A stretch of DNA of 64,000 nucleotides, taken from Pseudomonas vlassakiae (GTDB lineage Bacteria; Pseudomonadota; Gammaproteobacteria; Pseudomonadales; Pseudomonadaceae). The stretch covers positions 248,001 to 312,000 of the forward strand of contig NZ_JABWRP020000002.1 of NCBI RefSeq assembly GCF_014269035.2. The letters run 5' to 3'. Both the position numbers and the translations under genes were made by a program. Below are positions 28,061 through 36,929 of this stretch, in pieces; positions within the stretch are counted from its first letter, which is position 1, and each line of letters starts with the position of its first letter. The notes under the pieces are model-generated. The model saw nothing but the letters and a program-made list of their open reading frames with translations. It was not told the DNA's origin and did no database searches.

Positions 28061-28742
28061 AACTTCCCCAGTAACCGCTGTTGATAGTGGGACAGTGTGC
28101 CATCAAACTGCCCACCGAGGGGCGAGGTTTCGGATCTCCCACCTTGTCTTGGGCTGCACCCAGGTTAAGCTCAAACGTCGTGTTGACCATTAACCCAGGA
28201 AGCCCATAGTGAGGTCGATCGGGATGTAGGGTTGCCAGTCAGCCACACGTGATGAGGCCTGAGTAACGGTGAGACTCTAGATCGTAGGGCAAACCCAAAA
28301 GATGTCTAAACGCGACAATATTTGTTGAGTCGCGACGGATTTGACACCCCCCCCTCTTGAAAATTTTAAAGCGAGACGGAGTTCTTATATTTGAGAGCAA
28401 AAGGAAAAGCTGCAGTTGAAGCTTCACTGCAAATGTCCGAGCAAAGCCTTGTTGTTGGCCCAGCTTGCCGCTTTTGATCTTCGAAAGATTTTAGCCTGGA
28501 TGGCCTTGCCGGAAGGCAAGGCTGGGTTCCCAGGGAGATCGTCTCTTCGGCCTTCAGGCCGCTGCTTTCGCTTTGGCTTCAAACCTACTGCACGGTCTCC
28601 AAAATTTTGAGGGGGACAACTGCGTCTTCAAGCGTACCCGTGTCAGACAACACCTGTGGAGTCGGTTGGCAAGGCCATCGGCTGCAGAGATAGCCTTTCC
28701 TCGGCTAACCGATATATTGATGCCCGTATTGGCGATCGGAGA
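28061..28742. other. Intergenic stretch with hairpins
   Basis: No convincing gene. It holds a perfect 8-bp hairpin near 28503-28522 (GCCTTGCC, GGAA loop, GGCAAGGC) followed by a shorter GC-rich dyad (CGGCCTTCAGGCCG, about 28548-28561), and a C-run at 28348-28354. These may terminate transcripts on either strand or be remnants of a repeat. Confidence 0.45.
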
Positions 28743-28904
28743 CTATCGAGCAGTGTTAGCCACTTCCAACGCCTCTTCCAAGGTTTCTAGCGCGTCCGCC
28801 AAGCGTTGGTCTTCACGCGCGTCACCGGTGCCTGGCTGGTGAGTCTGGCAGTGGCGCAACAGGGCCTCCAGATCGTTCTGGTTTAAGTCAAGTTGGATGA
28901 GCAT
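28743..28904 (-). CDS. Short stand-alone antitoxin N-module
   Basis: 53 residues, ATG at 28904. It begins MLIQLDLNQNDLEALLRHC and continues THQPGTGDAREDQRLADALE, a clear paralogue of the N-terminal 50 residues of the antitoxin-like protein at 26252 (MLIVLDLNVNDAEALLRHC). It stops where the DUF2384 domain would begin, so it is either a free module or a truncated copy. Confidence 0.6.
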   Translation of the reverse strand: MLIQLDLNQNDLEALLRHCQTHQPGTGDAREDQRLADALETLEEALEVANTAR

Positions 28905-28964
28905 GTGTCTGTTCGTTCGTGAGGTGTGTGGATGTGATCATGCCGTTTGCCGTTGATGATCACG

Positions 28965-29339
28965 ATGCGGTTGGCAGAGAGGTTACCGTTGGATAGTGAT
29001 GCAGAAAAGCAGATCTGGACGCATGCGTGGGAGCTATACGGTGATTCGCTGAGCGCAATCTTGAGAGAGGCGCTGGCTACCTATAAGCGCGCAGCCGGCT
29101 TCGATGACCTCACCAGGGTCTACGAGAGTACAACGGGTAGGGGAGCACTACTGACGTTGAAGCGAGAGCTGAGCCTGCGCTGGCCCAGGAACAACTTTGG
29201 ACAATCGGATGCCTGCGTTGAACTGCGCTCTCGCCTTCGCTCATACCTCTGTGAGTACCTGCTTCGCAGGATCGTGCTTGAGCAGCAGGGCGCGACCGTT
29301 CTTCGCGATGTTCTATTCGCAGGAGACTTGGGGTTGTGA
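28965..29339 (+). CDS. Hypothetical protein
   Basis: 124 residues from the ATG at 28965 (MRLAERLPLDSD); an upstream Met at 28947 is also in frame. Helical throughout, Arg/Leu-rich (LRSRLRSYLCEYLLRRIVLEQQG). Not recognised. Divergent from the short antitoxin module with about 60 bp between starts. Confidence 0.5.
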   Translation: MRLAERLPLDSDAEKQIWTHAWELYGDSLSAILREALATYKRAAGFDDLTRVYESTTGRGALLTLKRELSLRWPRNNFGQSDACVELRSRLRSYLCEYLLRRIVLEQQGATVLRDVLFAGDLGL

Positions 29340-29533
29340 AGGGCTTACCGGTTGATCGGGTGCAGCCGAGGCGGGTAATAGCCTCGTACGTTTGGAGTCT
29401 TGCAGGCTTCGTGTCAGGAGAAAGATCTGTTCGCCACTCGACAATTCTCAGGAGCATGGCGGCCCCTTACGATGGCTCACGCATCCTTGGTGCAACCAAA
29501 CGGACAAATCTTTTCAAATGACGGAACGACCCA

Positions 29534-29908
29534 ATGCTCAACTTCAACGCGCACCTAGGTTTCCAGTTCACTGAGGTTCCATTTCTCCAGCGCTTCGCTG
29601 CAGCCTCTCGGGTAGGCTTCAAAGCCGTAGAGTTTCCTTCGCCTTATGACCACGACGCTTCGGTGTTGGCAGATCTGCTTCAAGAGTACCAATTGACGCT
29701 TGTTCAGTTCGCCGCCCCTGCTGGTGAGACCAAGGGCCTTGCAGCCGTTCCGGGGAAAGAAGAAGAGTTTCGTCATGGATTGAAGGTAGCCGTGCAGTAT
29801 GCCAAAGCACTCGGTTGCGCCAACGTGCACCTCATGTCTGGTGTGAGTGTGGCTGACCAGACACTCCGATGGGGGATCGAGCAACCAAAGCGCTTGAGGC
29901 ACATATAG
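29534..29908 (+). pseudogene. Hydroxypyruvate isomerase fragment
   Basis: 124 residues beginning MLNFNAHLGFQFTEVPFLQRF, continuing FKAVEFPSPYDHD and KALGCANVHLMSGV, the N-terminal half of a TIM-barrel hydroxypyruvate isomerase (Hyi family, about 260 residues). After about residue 110 similarity ends and an unrelated tail leads to a stop. The catalytic Glu and metal ligands of the C-terminal half are missing, so it is a truncated relic, not a working enzyme. Confidence 0.75.
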
Positions 29909-30312
29909 AAACCGTGCCCGCATCCTGAGGGTTATGATTTTAAGCGCTAGCGGCTGAGCGGCGCAGCCGCTAGTTCTGCCGCAGTGTCTCTGTTATCAGA
30001 AGAGTGTACTCGTTGCATAAAGTGAGCCTAATGCCAGGGTTCGATCCGGCCACACCCCCCGAAAGATGATTAGGAGTGACTGATTCACTTGGGCGTTTCC
30101 ATAGGCGTCTTCAATGCTGACCAAGCCTGATTACTCATAGATCTCGTTGAAAAACTGCGTGTCCCCAGTGAGGGAGAGCCGAATCTGAATATCGAGCTTG
30201 GCTACATCATCTAGTTCTTGCTTGTGGGATTGGTGTTGCAGGGCTGGATCTGCGCGAGCTCAAAATTAATGCTCCTGGATGTCGCATCCGTGACCTTGGC
30301 CTGTTCAAATGG
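29909..30312. other. Intergenic stretch after the isomerase fragment
   Basis: About 400 bp with no intact gene. It contains an 8-bp hairpin near 29948-29972 (AGCGGCTG / CAGCCGCT). A frame open from about 30174 runs into the helix-hairpin-helix gene at 30313 and may be its damaged 5' part. Confidence 0.4.
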
Positions 30313-30681
30313 TTGCTGGCCAGTTTTCTCATGGGCAAGCCCATCCGCTCAACCGTGGCCGTGAAGGCATACCAAGCCCTCGTCCATGAGCAAGGCCTGG
30401 ATACGCCGCTGAAGCTTGTCCAAATCTCTCATTCGGTACTTGTCAGATTACTCGGTCAGGCCGGGTATACACGATACGACGAATCCACCGCCCGACGGTT
30501 ACATGCCCTTGCCAACAAGTTTGAGGTGGAACTGGCTGCCCAACTTGAGGCACTGCAAGGAGCCACAGGCATTGAGGGTTTTAAACGCTGGCTAATGGAG
30601 TTTGAGGGTATAGGCCCTAAGACGGTGGAGATATTCCTGCGCGAAGGCCGGGCCCAATTGACGACGTTGGTAGGCCGCTGA
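30313..30681 (+). CDS. Helix-hairpin-helix DNA glycosylase-like protein, partial
   Basis: 122 residues from TTG 30313. WLLASFLMGKPIRSTVAVKAYQAL and GYTRYDESTARRLHALANK precede a helix-hairpin-helix motif FEGIGPKTVEIFLRE, the order seen in endonuclease III-like (HhH-GPD) proteins of unknown specificity. The open frame continues upstream (DLGLFKWLL) without a good start, and the C-terminus ends soon after the motif, so both ends look shortened. Probably a relic. Confidence 0.5.
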   Translation: MLASFLMGKPIRSTVAVKAYQALVHEQGLDTPLKLVQISHSVLVRLLGQAGYTRYDESTARRLHALANKFEVELAAQLEALQGATGIEGFKRWLMEFEGIGPKTVEIFLREGRAQLTTLVGR

Positions 30682-30764
30682 GCAGCGGGTGGCCCATAGC
30701 CCCCATCGACGTGCGGACATATGAGTGAAACACTCAGTGATTGGACTATGGACTGGAGTGGGTG

Positions 30765-31175
30765 ATGAGGCTCGACATCAAGGGTTTGTCGCTGTTAGGG
30801 AAGACAGTGATCGTCATAGAAGACGATCCGACGCTTCGAGCCCTGCTGGTGGAAATTCTTAGCGAATTGGGCGCCGCCTGCGCTGCGTTCTATAACGCAG
30901 AAGATGCATTGATCAACATGTTGGGCCTCAAAAATGAATGCTCGCTGATCGTTGTGGATCACGGTGTACCTGGAAGCATTCAGGGAATGGAATTCATCTC
31001 CTTGGCCCATGAGAGGTGGCCTGGGCTGCCCGCGATCCTGACCTCGGGCTATCAGCTGGACGCGTCGCAGGTGACCCCTCCTGTGATCTACCTGTTCAAG
31101 CCATGGTCGATTGATCAGCTAGCAGACGCAATAGGTAAGGCACTCAGCGCTGATACCCTAGATACAGGCGAGTGA
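30765..31175 (+). CDS. Single-domain response regulator
   Basis: 136 residues from the ATG at 30765 behind GGAGTGGG. A lone receiver domain: acidic pair in VIEDDPTLRALL, phosphoacceptor Asp65 in IVVDHGVPG, Thr/Ser switch in AILTSGYQ, and Lys in YLFKPW. No output domain. With the histidine kinase at 31766 and the second receiver at 31207 it forms a phosphorelay-like cluster, probably signalling by protein contact. Confidence 0.85.
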   Translation: MRLDIKGLSLLGKTVIVIEDDPTLRALLVEILSELGAACAAFYNAEDALINMLGLKNECSLIVVDHGVPGSIQGMEFISLAHERWPGLPAILTSGYQLDASQVTPPVIYLFKPWSIDQLADAIGKALSADTLDTGE

Positions 31176-31206
31176 TTGTTAGTCATCTGCGCCCCCCATG
31201 GTTTGC

Positions 31207-31583
31207 TTAAGCCTCGCTGGCCGGCAGGGTTACCAGCTTGTTAATCAGCGAGGCCAGATCGGTAATCCCCACGGTTTGGGCAGGAATGCCGCCCTCACCG
31301 GAAGTAAATGGGTATCGATGATTGCGTGTCCTGACGTCAAAATCACGGGTAGGGTAGGCCACCTACGCCAAATAACGTGCGCCAGACCTAATCCGTCCAT
31401 GCTGCCAGGCATGTGGATATCGCTCATTACCAATGCAGGGGTTTCTTCATGCGAAAGGTGGTGAAGCGCCTCGTCAGCATTTGCCGTGGACGTAATGGTT
31501 ACCGCGTAAAGTGACGAGAGACTCTCTGCGGTGAGATCTCTGAGTAGCTCGTCGTCTTCTACGATCAAAATGGTTTTGGTCAT
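31207..31583 (-). pseudogene. Single-domain response regulator, frameshifted
   Basis: The first 105 residues are a normal receiver domain (IVEDDELLRDLT, Asp in VMSDIHMPGS, VILTSGHA, FLPKPW). After KPW the frame ends within six codons. One extra G in the four-G run (31267-31270 on the + strand, as C) would restore GITDLASLINKLV and a natural end at 31207. So a single-base deletion near the C-terminus most likely broke it; the core receiver could still fold. Confidence 0.75.
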
Positions 31584-31765
31584 GCGTCGTTAGCTCGCTT
31601 CTGGTATGCGTTAGGGCCTCCCGGCCATACGACGTTGCTCCGAAGCGATGAGTGGTGCGCCAAGCGTCGCTTGGGATTAGCGGCTATCGTAGAAAGGCGA
31701 CAAGCGAGCCGCCTTCGCGGTATGTACGGTTCCGGGGCGTATACCGTCAATCTGAAGGGAAGACT

Positions 31766-33313
31766 ATGCAGCAGCTGCCAGCTGACGAAACCATACGAGC
31801 GGCCTTGAAGAAGACCCACATTCGCCTGCACCGCCAACATGAACTGGTGGTGGAGTTCGGCGTGATGTCCTTGAAAGTGACTGACCTGGATGTGTTGTTG
31901 ACCCATGCCTGTGAAGTCGTCGCTGAAGGGATGAGCACTCGCTTCGCCAAGGTGCTGCAGCCGGCTGAGGAGGGGGAAGGCTTCATCTTGTCACACGGTG
32001 TGGGCTGGGACGCTTCTGACATCGGTCAGGCTACCGTGGGTGCCGATGAAGCAAGCCCGGCAGGCTATGCATTGGCAACCTACAGGCCAGTGCTCTCTAA
32101 CCATCTGGGCATGGAGCACCGGTTCCGAACACCAGAGCTGCTGAAGAAATACGGAATCGAAAGGGCTATCAACGTCCCGATCCGGGGCGTACTTAGCCCC
32201 TTTGGCGTTCTCGAAGCCGATAGCAGTGACGGGGACGATTTTGTAGAGAGCGATCTCGTATTTTTGGAGGGTATCTCGAACGTCATTTCCATGGCCCTTG
32301 AGCGAATATCTGCGGGAGCAGATATCCCTCTTCCCGATCCGTATTCGGAAACCCTTCTGAACGCGAGTCCTGACTGGGTCGAGATCCTGACTTCAAGTGG
32401 CGAGTTAGAGTTCATGAACGAAACGGGGCTACTCTTCCTGGCTACCCAGCTGGCGGACGTGAAAGGCCAGCGGTGGCAAGACTTGTGGCCCGAGGAATCT
32501 CGCTCACTTGTCTGCGACGCTATGGGAAAAGTAAGCGGCGGGGAAACCGCTCGATTCGAGGCATATCACCCCGTATCTGCAGATGATCCAAAATGGTGGG
32601 ACGTGACGGTGGCGCCGATCCTCGGAGCGGACGGCAAGGTCGAGCGAATGATTGCCGTATCGCGAGATATCACCGAGCGTCATCAATATGAAGCTCAATT
32701 GCTGTCGCTCATCGAGGCCCAGAATAGCAAGCAAAACCGAAGCGACCTCTATCTCGAAGAGATCCACCATCGCGTCAAGAACAGCCTTCACCTGGTAAAC
32801 ACACTGCTGTTGCTGCAGGCCAATCTCACGCCTGATGCAGCGGTCAAATTGCAACTTGAAACCGCCGCAGGCCGAGTGGTGACCATTGCAACGGTTCACG
32901 AGCGGCTGTACCAAGCTGCCGAAGAACAAGAACTTCCTGCTCGTGATTACCTCACTGCTCTGCTGGGGGATCTGGGTAGAGCCTTAGCCGACCGGAAAAT
33001 TGCGCTAGAGGCTGACGACTTCGTACTCCCCCCAGAAAGAATGGCGCCCTTGGGGCTGGTGATTTCTGAACTGATAACGAATGCCCTTAAGTATGGCAAG
33101 GGCGACATCGAGGTGAGCGTCAAGCATGCCGGCGACCATGCCCTGCTCACCGTCAGGGATGAGGGCGATGGATTCCCTGATAATTACCCTAAGCCGACGG
33201 GCACTGGCCTCGGCATGCGCTTGGTCAAAAGCTATTCCGGCTACGGCAGCGGGGCGGTTGAGGTGGATCGGTCAGATCGTAAAAGCTGTATCCACGTCCG
33301 CTTCAAACTTTAG
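31766..33313 (+). CDS. HisKA_2/HWE-type sensor histidine kinase
   Basis: 515 residues from the ATG at 31766 behind GGAAG. A GAF domain (about 30-175; VVAEGMSTRFAKVLQ, NVPIRGVLSPFGVLEADS) is followed by a PAS domain (about 195-310; ending VSRDITERHQYEAQL), the HisKA_2 box EIHHRVKNSLHLV with His335, and an HATPase domain (SELITNALKYGK, VRDEGDGFPD, GLGMRLVKSY). No membrane segment, so a cytoplasmic sensor. It diverges from the frameshifted receiver across about 180 bp. Confidence 0.88.
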   Translation: MQQLPADETIRAALKKTHIRLHRQHELVVEFGVMSLKVTDLDVLLTHACEVVAEGMSTRFAKVLQPAEEGEGFILSHGVGWDASDIGQATVGADEASPAGYALATYRPVLSNHLGMEHRFRTPELLKKYGIERAINVPIRGVLSPFGVLEADSSDGDDFVESDLVFLEGISNVISMALERISAGADIPLPDPYSETLLNASPDWVEILTSSGELEFMNETGLLFLATQLADVKGQRWQDLWPEESRSLVCDAMGKVSGGETARFEAYHPVSADDPKWWDVTVAPILGADGKVERMIAVSRDITERHQYEAQLLSLIEAQNSKQNRSDLYLEEIHHRVKNSLHLVNTLLLLQANLTPDAAVKLQLETAAGRVVTIATVHERLYQAAEEQELPARDYLTALLGDLGRALADRKIALEADDFVLPPERMAPLGLVISELITNALKYGKGDIEVSVKHAGDHALLTVRDEGDGFPDNYPKPTGTGLGMRLVKSYSGYGSGAVEVDRSDRKSCIHVRFKL

Positions 33314-33357
33314 AAACCAGGCGATTGAATGCGTCCCAATGGCCTAGCCCAGACAGA

Positions 33358-33729
33358 TTAACGAGACCGTTTGTTGTGAACCACAACGCCCGTCAAAACA
33401 ATGCGTTTTACTTGCATGCTTTTGAGAATGGCATCCAATTGGGTTCCTATGAATGCGCAGTTCTCATGCTTGATGATGACAATCTCGCCCTCTACCGGAG
33501 CCACTTCTTTCTTGATCCCATTCCAAGGGCCATGAACGTAATAGCTGGAGGTGGGATTTTCTTCATCATGCTTCACATGAAGGATAGGCCAGCCATTTGA
33601 TCGCCAGTGCCGAAGAAGGCGTTGGATAACGGATAAATAGCCAGGGTGGCTTTTACCATTCCATACAGGCTGATCGATAGCATCCTGAACATCGAGGATA
33701 ATGAGGGGGATGCTAGGCGTGTCCTTCAT
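33358..33729 (-). pseudogene. Isochorismatase-like hydrolase, C-terminally truncated
   Basis: 123 residues with the family start LIILDVQDAIDQPVW (catalytic Asp), the WPILHVKHDEENPTSSY strand and the IVLTGVVVHN turn where the catalytic Cys/Thr region begins. It stops seven residues later, short by about 55 residues of the conserved end (helix after HNS). Probably inactive. Its loss may be tied to the same recombination that left other relics in this stretch. Confidence 0.65.
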
Positions 33730-34078
33730 GCGGGGTCGTCTCCTTACGATGGAGGCTTAGTGTGCTGCAACGTATTCCCATCAACAAGTAGCGCAGTCGC
33801 GCTAGGGTGCCGGTGCTGACAAAGAGGCCACTAAGGACGGGGTGCTACCAGTCAGTGGACTCCGACCAGCTCACGCAAGGTGCGTTGGGTGGACGCCTAC
33901 TTTTCTGTCACAGCTAACCCCTTGGCTCAAGCTGAACCTCGGATTATCGGTTTCACCGCGCTTTGAAGCCCTTATACTGTCCGTTTGCCAGCGGTCAAGG
34001 AGAGACTATGACGCCGACTATTTTCACAGGTGAATATTCTGCAAAATTTGCAGTGCTTTGCGTAGAAGGGCGGGTCTG
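33730..34078. other. Intergenic stretch before the hydrolase gene
   Basis: About 350 bp with no gene I can support. It should contain the promoter of the alpha/beta hydrolase. No clear terminator or operator is seen. Confidence 0.4.
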
Positions 34079-34987
34079 ATGGGCGTTGGAAGAATCATGG
34101 CGCTGATTGGAACCACGCTTTCGTTGATGACAGGGCCGGTAATGGCATCAGCAGGCCTATCGTCCCAGCCAGCAGAGCATTCCACCCTGCAGCGAATTTC
34201 TGTGCAGATCGAAGGTTCCGGCAAGGACGTCATATTGATCCCAGGCCTGGCATCGTCTCGAAAGGTATGGGATGACCTAGTCCCCAAATTAAGGCAAAGC
34301 TATCGCCTTCACCTAGTTGAGCTGGCAGGTTTCGCCGGGTCTCCTGCCGTATCCGAAACCAAGGGGAAAGTCATTGCTCCAGCGGTCGAAGAGATCGCTG
34401 ACTACATCCACTCTCAGCGGATCAAGGCACCGGTGATCATCGGTCACTCTCTGGGAGGAGAGGCAGCTTTGATGCTTGGAGCTCGCCATCCCGATCAGGT
34501 GGGCCGATTGCTGATCGTTGATGCGCTTCCCTTTTACAGCTTGTTAGTCGACCCTTCGGCCACCACCGAAACTGCTACAGCGCCTGCTGCTGTGATCCGT
34601 GATTCGCTGATGGCTGCATCTGCTGATCAAAACGAAGCCATGCAAACTGCATCCATCGCTCGGCTTGTTAAAAATGAAGCGTTTAGGCCAGGTTTGGTCG
34701 CTGAGAGTATCCGCTCGGATCGCAGAACGGTGGCAGATGCTTTCTATGAATTGATGATCACCGATTTGCGACCTGAACTCAGCCGCATCACCGTGCCGGT
34801 GGAGGTCGTGTACGCATATGACCCAATGTATGGCGTGCCTTCATCCAGCGTGGATGCGATGTTCCATCAGGCGTATACCTCAGCACGGGACATCCGGTTA
34901 AAGCGCATTGACGGCAGTTTTCACTTCGTAATGCTTGACCAGCCGGAGAACTTTGCCCGCACCGTTCTGACATTTCTCAGCAAGTGA
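34079..34987 (+). CDS. Secreted alpha/beta hydrolase
   Basis: 302 residues from the ATG at 34079 (MGVGRIMALIG), with a purine-rich AAGGGCGGG upstream. A signal peptide (MALIGTTLSLMTGPVMASA) suggests periplasmic location. The fold is clear: oxyanion region LIPGLASSRKVWDDL, nucleophile Ser in IGHSLGGEAAL, acid Asp in VYAYDPMYG and His in GSFHFVMLDQP. Substrate unknown; such enzymes are esterases or peptidases. Confidence 0.85.
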   Translation: MGVGRIMALIGTTLSLMTGPVMASAGLSSQPAEHSTLQRISVQIEGSGKDVILIPGLASSRKVWDDLVPKLRQSYRLHLVELAGFAGSPAVSETKGKVIAPAVEEIADYIHSQRIKAPVIIGHSLGGEAALMLGARHPDQVGRLLIVDALPFYSLLVDPSATTETATAPAAVIRDSLMAASADQNEAMQTASIARLVKNEAFRPGLVAESIRSDRRTVADAFYELMITDLRPELSRITVPVEVVYAYDPMYGVPSSSVDAMFHQAYTSARDIRLKRIDGSFHFVMLDQPENFARTVLTFLSK

Positions 34988-35085
34988 ATCCCATTTGGCC
35001 TAACCCGCGATTAGCTGTTGCGCTTGGGTCGATATGTAGGCTGTAACCGAAAAAAATGCTGTACGAGTCAACTCAAGGAACTCGA

Positions 35086-35277
35086 ATGAAGGGACAAAGG
35101 AAGGTCGTGTGGTCGCAGGTACTGCTCTCAATGCTGGGTATCGCTTTGGGCGCTGCCTTACATGGCTGGGGGATAGTCGGATTTTGGGGGATGATCACCA
35201 TCATGATGATCCCGAACGTCGTTTTCATGGTCATGCAGGAATACGCGGAACGCTACAAGCAGGATATTGCGCGATGA
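35086..35277 (+). CDS. Small membrane protein
   Basis: 63 residues from the ATG at 35086 behind AAGGA. Two hydrophobic segments (VLLSMLGIALGAALHGWGIVGF and MITIMMIPNVVFMVM) and a charged tail YAERYKQDIAR. Not recognised beyond a two-helix membrane protein. Confidence 0.6.
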   Translation: MKGQRKVVWSQVLLSMLGIALGAALHGWGIVGFWGMITIMMIPNVVFMVMQEYAERYKQDIAR

Positions 35278-35324
35278 CAATCGTTCCGACTTACCACCGC
35301 AAGCGGAGCGCGCAGCCCATGGAG

Positions 35325-35421
35325 GGGCGGAGGCGAGAGGATGGAAGCCCGGTAGGGCCGTGACCCTGGCAGCGCCAGGGGTGCGGTACACGACAGCCGC
35401 TCTCCCGAAGGGGGACTCGCC
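35325..35421. repeat. Structured repeat element, copy A
   Basis: The blocks GATGGAAGCCCG, AGGGCCG and CACGACAGCC appear in the same order as in copy B at 39072-39165, separated by a hairpin (CCTGGC-AG-CGCCAGG). Both copies lie just past the 3' end of a minus-strand gene. I recall similar elements in Pseudomonas integrative elements but cannot name it; it may be a small RNA or terminator-like element. Confidence 0.6.
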
Positions 35422-35454
35422 CAAGGCCCCATTCACTTAAAGCTGATGCAGGCG

Positions 35455-36249
35455 CTATTGGCTGGATCGGCTATTTGTAGGGGCTGGGGTAGCAGTTGAA
35501 GAGCGATGTACATGGGCACCGGTTGGATCGGTGATTTGAATGACATTACCGTGCTGCCAGCCATCCGCCTGTGAATCTGCATCAGGAATACGAATGTCAG
35601 CCCGCTCGGCTTTGGTTTTCGCAGCATCCACACCCAGGCGCCGGTTGCGCTGTTCGACCATCGCCGGGTCAGCCTGCCCATCTGCGGTAAAGCCCATCAT
35701 CAACTGCGGCACACCCACAGGTAGCGCCTTGTCCTGATCGGTGTGCCAGGTATGCCATGTCTTCCCATAGGTATGCGCCAAGCGCTCCATCAGAGCATGC
35801 TCAGCAGGTGCAGGAATGCCAGGGGCGACCAATTGCCCAGAGGAGACCTCGTAACCATGGCTGTGCCACATCGCCTTCTCCTTGGGTGGTAATCCGGCAA
35901 AAAGCTTCTCGTCGATGATGTACTCGACGCCCATTATCTTCGCACCCTTGGTATTGCCGTCGAATATCACACACTGAATGACATCCTCATTGAGGATCGA
36001 GCAGTAGTGGTGCGCTTCCATTTGCACGTCCGGATGGCCGTTGTAAAAGTGAAAGCCATCCAGGTAGGCGTTGATGGCCTCAATGGGCGGCTTGGATTGC
36101 AGGGTTGCAGCGCCGGCCTCCAGCAACTGGGTTTTAGCAGACTCGGGCCTGCCTGGTGTTTCCACAGGAGACTTCGTTTCGGGAGCGGAACAGGCCCACA
36201 GCAGAGTGCAGGCGAGGGGAAGGGTTATCGTTTGGAATAGCTGTCGCAT
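35455..36249 (-). CDS. OBAP/DUF1264-family lipoprotein
   Basis: 264 residues from the ATG at 36249 (MRQLFQTITLPLACTLL), with a lipobox LLWACS, so a membrane-anchored lipoprotein. The body has the oil-body-associated-protein (DUF1264) features: INAYLDGFHFYNGHPDVQMEAHHYC, VIQCVIFDGN, GVEYIIDEKLFAGLPPKEKAMWHSH and GKTWHTWHTDQD. Function unknown in bacteria. Monocistronic on the minus strand. Confidence 0.8.
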   Translation of the reverse strand: MRQLFQTITLPLACTLLWACSAPETKSPVETPGRPESAKTQLLEAGAATLQSKPPIEAINAYLDGFHFYNGHPDVQMEAHHYCSILNEDVIQCVIFDGNTKGAKIMGVEYIIDEKLFAGLPPKEKAMWHSHGYEVSSGQLVAPGIPAPAEHALMERLAHTYGKTWHTWHTDQDKALPVGVPQLMMGFTADGQADPAMVEQRNRRLGVDAAKTKAERADIRIPDADSQADGWQHGNVIQITDPTGAHVHRSSTATPAPTNSRSSQ

Positions 36250-36350
36250 GAGAAAGGCTCTGGCTGGTGTCCTTAGAGGACAGTCTTGGCAGATGAAGCT
36301 GACAGCCCAACGGACGAATGGCCCGAGTCGATGAAGAATTGCGAGCAAAA

Positions 36351-36372
36351 GAAAGCCCGCTGCTAGGCGGGC
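36351..36372 (-). terminator. Orphan minus-strand terminator
   Basis: A 6-bp GC stem (GCCCGC / GCGGGC) is followed on the minus strand by CTTTCTTTTG. No minus-strand gene ends here, as the next one upstream ends at 36930. Either a small RNA starts between 36372 and 36640 or this is the remains of a lost gene. Confidence 0.5.
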
Positions 36373-36606
36373 AAGGGAGCTCTAACACACGTAGGGATAG
36401 CTAACGTTCCCACACGTTATGTGAAAAGGACGTGAATAGTATCGGGAACGGGCTATCGCAAACCGCTTGCGTGAACCCAAGCTGTGTAAGCCGAAACCAG
36501 GCTTTGTGGGATGCTGGGCAAGCCCTGCTCAATTTCGGCCAACCTTGACTCCCATCGCAGGCGCATTTCGTCCGCACTGCCTATGCAGCCAGGCATTTTC
36601 CGAATA

Positions 36607-36622
36607 CTGTATGCCTATACAG
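36607..36622. promoter_or_regulatory. LexA (SOS) box of the 36640 gene
   Basis: CTGTATGCCTATACAG fits CTGT-N8-ACAG and ends 17 bp before the ATG at 36640. TATACA within it can serve as the -10 element, so LexA would block it directly. Confidence 0.75.
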
Positions 36623-36639
36623 CAATAGAGAATACCGCC

Positions 36640-36870
36640 ATGACAGGCACCAATCTGCCGGTAATGTCGATCCAAGAGTGGCGGCAGCTGCTCAACGACA
36701 CCGAGGCCCTGCTCCTTGCACCTAAGAAACATCACGGAGAGCTTCTGCATCAAGCATATGCATTACGTGATACGCATGCCGTGGACTCAGGAACCCTGGC
36801 CGATATGTTGGAGCTCGCGGACGAAGCACTGATGTACGCCCACTCCGTCCAAGCTGATCAGCATTGGTAG
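36640..36870 (+). CDS. Small SOS-controlled protein
   Basis: 76 residues from the ATG at 36640 (MTGTNLPVMSIQEW). Helical and acidic (LLNDTEALLLAPKK, LADMLELADEALMYAHS). The LexA box just upstream makes SOS induction likely. Not recognised. The open frame upstream of the ATG crosses the operator and is ignored. It could be a small stress protein or a modulator of a host complex. Confidence 0.65.
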   Translation: MTGTNLPVMSIQEWRQLLNDTEALLLAPKKHHGELLHQAYALRDTHAVDSGTLADMLELADEALMYAHSVQADQHW

Positions 36871-36929
36871 GCTAAAAACCCGCCCGGGTGGGATGGCGTC
36901 GTGTGGGAGAGCAAGGGCGAAAATGTGGT

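Noticed and set aside
30034..30051. tRNA T-arm-like sequence (CAGGGTTCGATCC)
   Set aside because: The flanking strands do not pair and no acceptor or anticodon arm is near; chance similarity or an unrecognisable remnant.
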